DNA from: Planctomycetota bacterium
Lineage (GTDB): Bacteria > Planctomycetota > Phycisphaerae > WQYP01
Assembly: GCA_021828925.1 (NCBI GenBank)
Contig: JAJZCT010000153.1
Coordinates: 1-7,536, forward strand
Direction of reading: 5' to 3'
Length of the DNA: 7,536 bases
Numbering within the stretch: position 1 is the first letter of the stretch; the number at the start of each line of letters is the position of its first letter. Positions 5,686 to 7,536 of this stretch are shown here, piece after piece. The position numbers and the translations under genes were made by a program. Under the pieces are notes generated by a model. The model saw only the letters and a list, made by a program, of their open reading frames with translations. It ran no database searches and was not told where the DNA came from.

Positions 5686-7536
5686 GAGGTTCCTCAAGGT
5701 AGGTATAACCTTGCAGGCCGGAATCGTAGAAGCGCAGCAGCAGCGCGGATTCTTCAATGGATATGGTTTTTTCCCGCACGGCCCGTTCCACATCCTTGTG
5801 CATGCGGGCCATGAGTTCATCGGCATTGAACTGCACGTATTGCAGCACTTCCCGCACGGAATCTCCGCGGACTAATTCATCCACATGGATTTCGCCGTTT
5901 TCTGCCAGCTCCACATGCACCGCATTGGTGTCCCCGAGCAGATTATGCAAATCACCGAGAATTTCCTGATACGCACCGACCAAGAATGCCCCGATAAAAT
6001 AATCAGAGCCATTGTATTCATGTAGTTCCAGCGTCTTTTTTACGTCCCGCAAGTCGATAAAACAATCGATCTTGCCGTCGCTGTCGCAGGTAATATCCGC
6101 TAACACGCCCCGGCGGGTGGGTTCTTCCGCCAGGCGGTGAATCGGCATCACGGGAAATAGCTGTTTAATGGCCCAGGAATCCGGCATGGACTGAAACAGC
6201 GAAAAGTTGCAGAAATAAGTATCGGAAAGCTGTGATTCCAAGGTTTCAAAATCGTCGCCGACGTATTCAATTTCCTTAAGCACTTTCAGGATTTTTCCAC
6301 ATACGCTCCAAAAGAGCTTCTCCGTAAGACTGCGCAATTCCAAGCTTAAATAACCCAGATTAAACAAGTTCAGGGCTTCATCCCGCTGCTGCGAGGCGTC
6401 ATGATATATTTCCAGAAAATTCTTTTTGTTAACATCTTTCCACGAATCAAAAAGGTCTTTGACCGGCTGCGGAATATCCTCGCCCGCCGGCAGTTCATGC
6501 GGGACATCAAAATAGTCAAATCCGCTGACGCCCAAAACATTAAATACCAGCAGACTGTGGTACGCCACCATCGCCCGGCCGCTTTCACTGATAATCGTCG
6601 GATGCTTTACGCCGCATTCATCGCACACAGATTGAATGCGGAAAATCACATCACCGGCGTATTCGCGCAGGGTGTAATTGGTGGAGGATTCAAAATTGGT
6701 CTGGCTGCCGTCATAATCCACACCCAGGCCCCCGCCGACATCCAGATACTCCATGCCCGCCCCGGCCCGCGCCAGTTCACAGTAGACTCGTGCGGCTTCG
6801 TTGAGGGCATTCTTGACGGTGCGGATATTGGTAATCTGGCTGCCCAGATGGAAATGCAGCAGCTTCATGCAGTCCTGCATGTTGCGTTCTTTCAGATATT
6901 CCAAGGCCCGTAATATTTCCGCGGCAAAAAGCCCGAATTTGCTGCGTGCCCCGCCGGAGGACTCCCACCGGCCGCTGCCGCGTGTCGCGAGTTTCACGCG
7001 CATCCCCATTTGCGGGCGCACGCCGTGCTTTTCACCATATTTAATCAGCAGTTCCAGCTCCGTGAACTTTTCAATGACGGGAATAATTTTCTTGCCCAGC
7101 TTTTGCGCCAGGACCACCGTTTCAATAAACTCATCATCCTTGAACCCATTGCAGATAATGGGCGTGTCTTTGCCGTTGGTCAGCGCCAGGACCACCAGCA
7201 GTTCAGGTTTGCTGCCGGCTTCCAGCCCCCAGCCGTACTGCGAACCAACTTTCAGAATCTCCTCTACCACGTGGCGCTGCTGATTGACCTTAATGGGATA
7301 AACGCAGACGTATTTACCTTTGTAATTATTTTCTTGAATGGCGCTTTGAAAGGCATCGTTCATTTCCCCCATGCGGTGGCGCAGAATGCCGCTGAAGCGC
7401 ACCAGCGTTGGCAACTGAATATCGCGCATGATCAGTTGATCCACCAGCTTTTTCAGATCAATGGAACGTTGCGGGTCTTTTTCCGGGTGCACGGCGACAT
7501 TGCCCTGGGGATTAATGGAAAAATCCTGAAAGTGCT
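5675..7536 (-). CDS. speA: Biosynthetic arginine decarboxylase SpeA, N-terminus outside window
   Basis: 619 codons are present. The frame stays open to the window edge and the residues before the GTG at 7492 (HFQDFSINPQGNVAVHP) still align with the SpeA N-terminal region, so that GTG is internal and the true start lies beyond 7536. The enzyme is a PLP-dependent fold III (alanine-racemase/DAP-decarboxylase type) decarboxylase of about 630-660 residues. It turns arginine into agmatine, the first step of one route to putrescine and spermidine, in the cytoplasm. The PLP-binding Lys is in YPIKVNQQRH (AAG at 7291-7289). Other landmarks are HFHLGSQ, DVGGGLGVDYDGS (PLP phosphate loop), SESGRAMVAYHSLL, and ADITCDSDGKID with the active-site Cys (near 6086). 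The C-terminus ends EEPHER. Its last codons overlap the psd start by 11 bases, so the two are probably co-translated. No agmatine deiminase, agmatinase or speE is visible. Confidence 0.95.
   Translation of the reverse strand, partial: HFQDFSINPQGNVAVHPEKDPQRSIDLKKLVDQLIMRDIQLPTLVRFSGILRHRMGEMNDAFQSAIQENNYKGKYVCVYPIKVNQQRHVVEEILKVGSQYGWGLEAGSKPELLVVLALTNGKDTPIICNGFKDDEFIETVVLAQKLGKKIIPVIEKFTELELLIKYGEKHGVRPQMGMRVKLATRGSGRWESSGGARSKFGLFAAEILRALEYLKERNMQDCMKLLHFHLGSQITNIRTVKNALNEAARVYCELARAGAGMEYLDVGGGLGVDYDGSQTNFESSTNYTLREYAGDVIFRIQSVCDECGVKHPTIISESGRAMVAYHSLLVFNVLGVSGFDYFDVPHELPAGEDIPQPVKDLFDSWKDVNKKNFLEIYHDASQQRDEALNLFNLGYLSLELRSLTEKLFWSVCGKILKVLKEIEYVGDDFETLESQLSDTYFCNFSLFQSMPDSWAIKQLFPVMPIHRLAEEPTRRGVLADITCDSDGKIDCFIDLRDVKKTLELHEYNGSDYFIGAFLVGAYQEILGDLHNLLGDTNAVHVELAENGEIHVDELVRGDSVREVLQYVQFNADELMARMHKDVERAVREKTISIEESALLLRFYDSGLQGYTYLEEPHER

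Noticed and set aside
5686..5826. N-terminal extension of the phosphatidylserine decarboxylase
   Set aside because: It only reads speA out of frame; ATG 5685 has a GAGGA site and gives the normal family length.
6401..6913. 170-residue plus-strand open frame inside speA
   Set aside because: It is antisense to a highly conserved enzyme core and has no independent support.
7490..7492. GTG as the start of speA
   Set aside because: The frame continues upstream to the window edge with residues that still resemble SpeA, so the start lies outside.

Overview
The window looks like a piece of chromosome from a Gram-negative bacterium with an outer membrane. It most likely comes from the Planctomycetota, and the gene styles suggest class Phycisphaerae. 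The main evidence is a prepilin-like protein with the H-X9-DG C-terminal signature typical of planctomycetes, together with an LptE-type and a BamD-like lipoprotein. The lineage is inferred from gene style; no rRNA gene or other formal marker is present.

Layout. Positions 1-2254 hold a minus-strand cluster, read right to left: a multi-spanning membrane protein of unknown function (1382-2254), a BamD-like TPR lipoprotein (308-1330), and the start of an LptE-like lipoprotein (1-311, cut by the window edge). The last two overlap by four bases (GTGA) and are probably translationally coupled. Both are predicted to serve outer-membrane assembly, so the unknown membrane protein may belong to envelope biogenesis as well. 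The divergent intergenic region 2255-2533 contains a perfect 21-bp inverted repeat with a short loop (2380-2426). It looks like a mobile REP/MITE-type palindrome, although it could also act as a terminator.

Two plus-strand genes follow: an orphan beta-ketoacyl synthase (2534-3754) with an intact Cys-His-His triad but an altered motif around the first His, and a prepilin-like secreted protein (3987-4988). The 232-base gap between them has a candidate promoter, a good ribosome binding site and a small dyad.

Positions 5005-7536 are minus strand again: biosynthetic arginine decarboxylase speA (N-terminus outside the window), overlapping by 11 bases with a short-type phosphatidylserine decarboxylase. 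These make agmatine for polyamines and phosphatidylethanolamine, respectively. The prepilin-like gene and the psd gene converge with only 16 bases between their stop codons and no visible terminator hairpin.

No tRNA, rRNA, CRISPR array, transposase gene or prophage gene was seen. Most of the window is ordinary housekeeping and envelope content. The items most worth a second look are the palindrome, the unknown membrane protein with a possible upstream small ORF, and the unusual ketosynthase motif.
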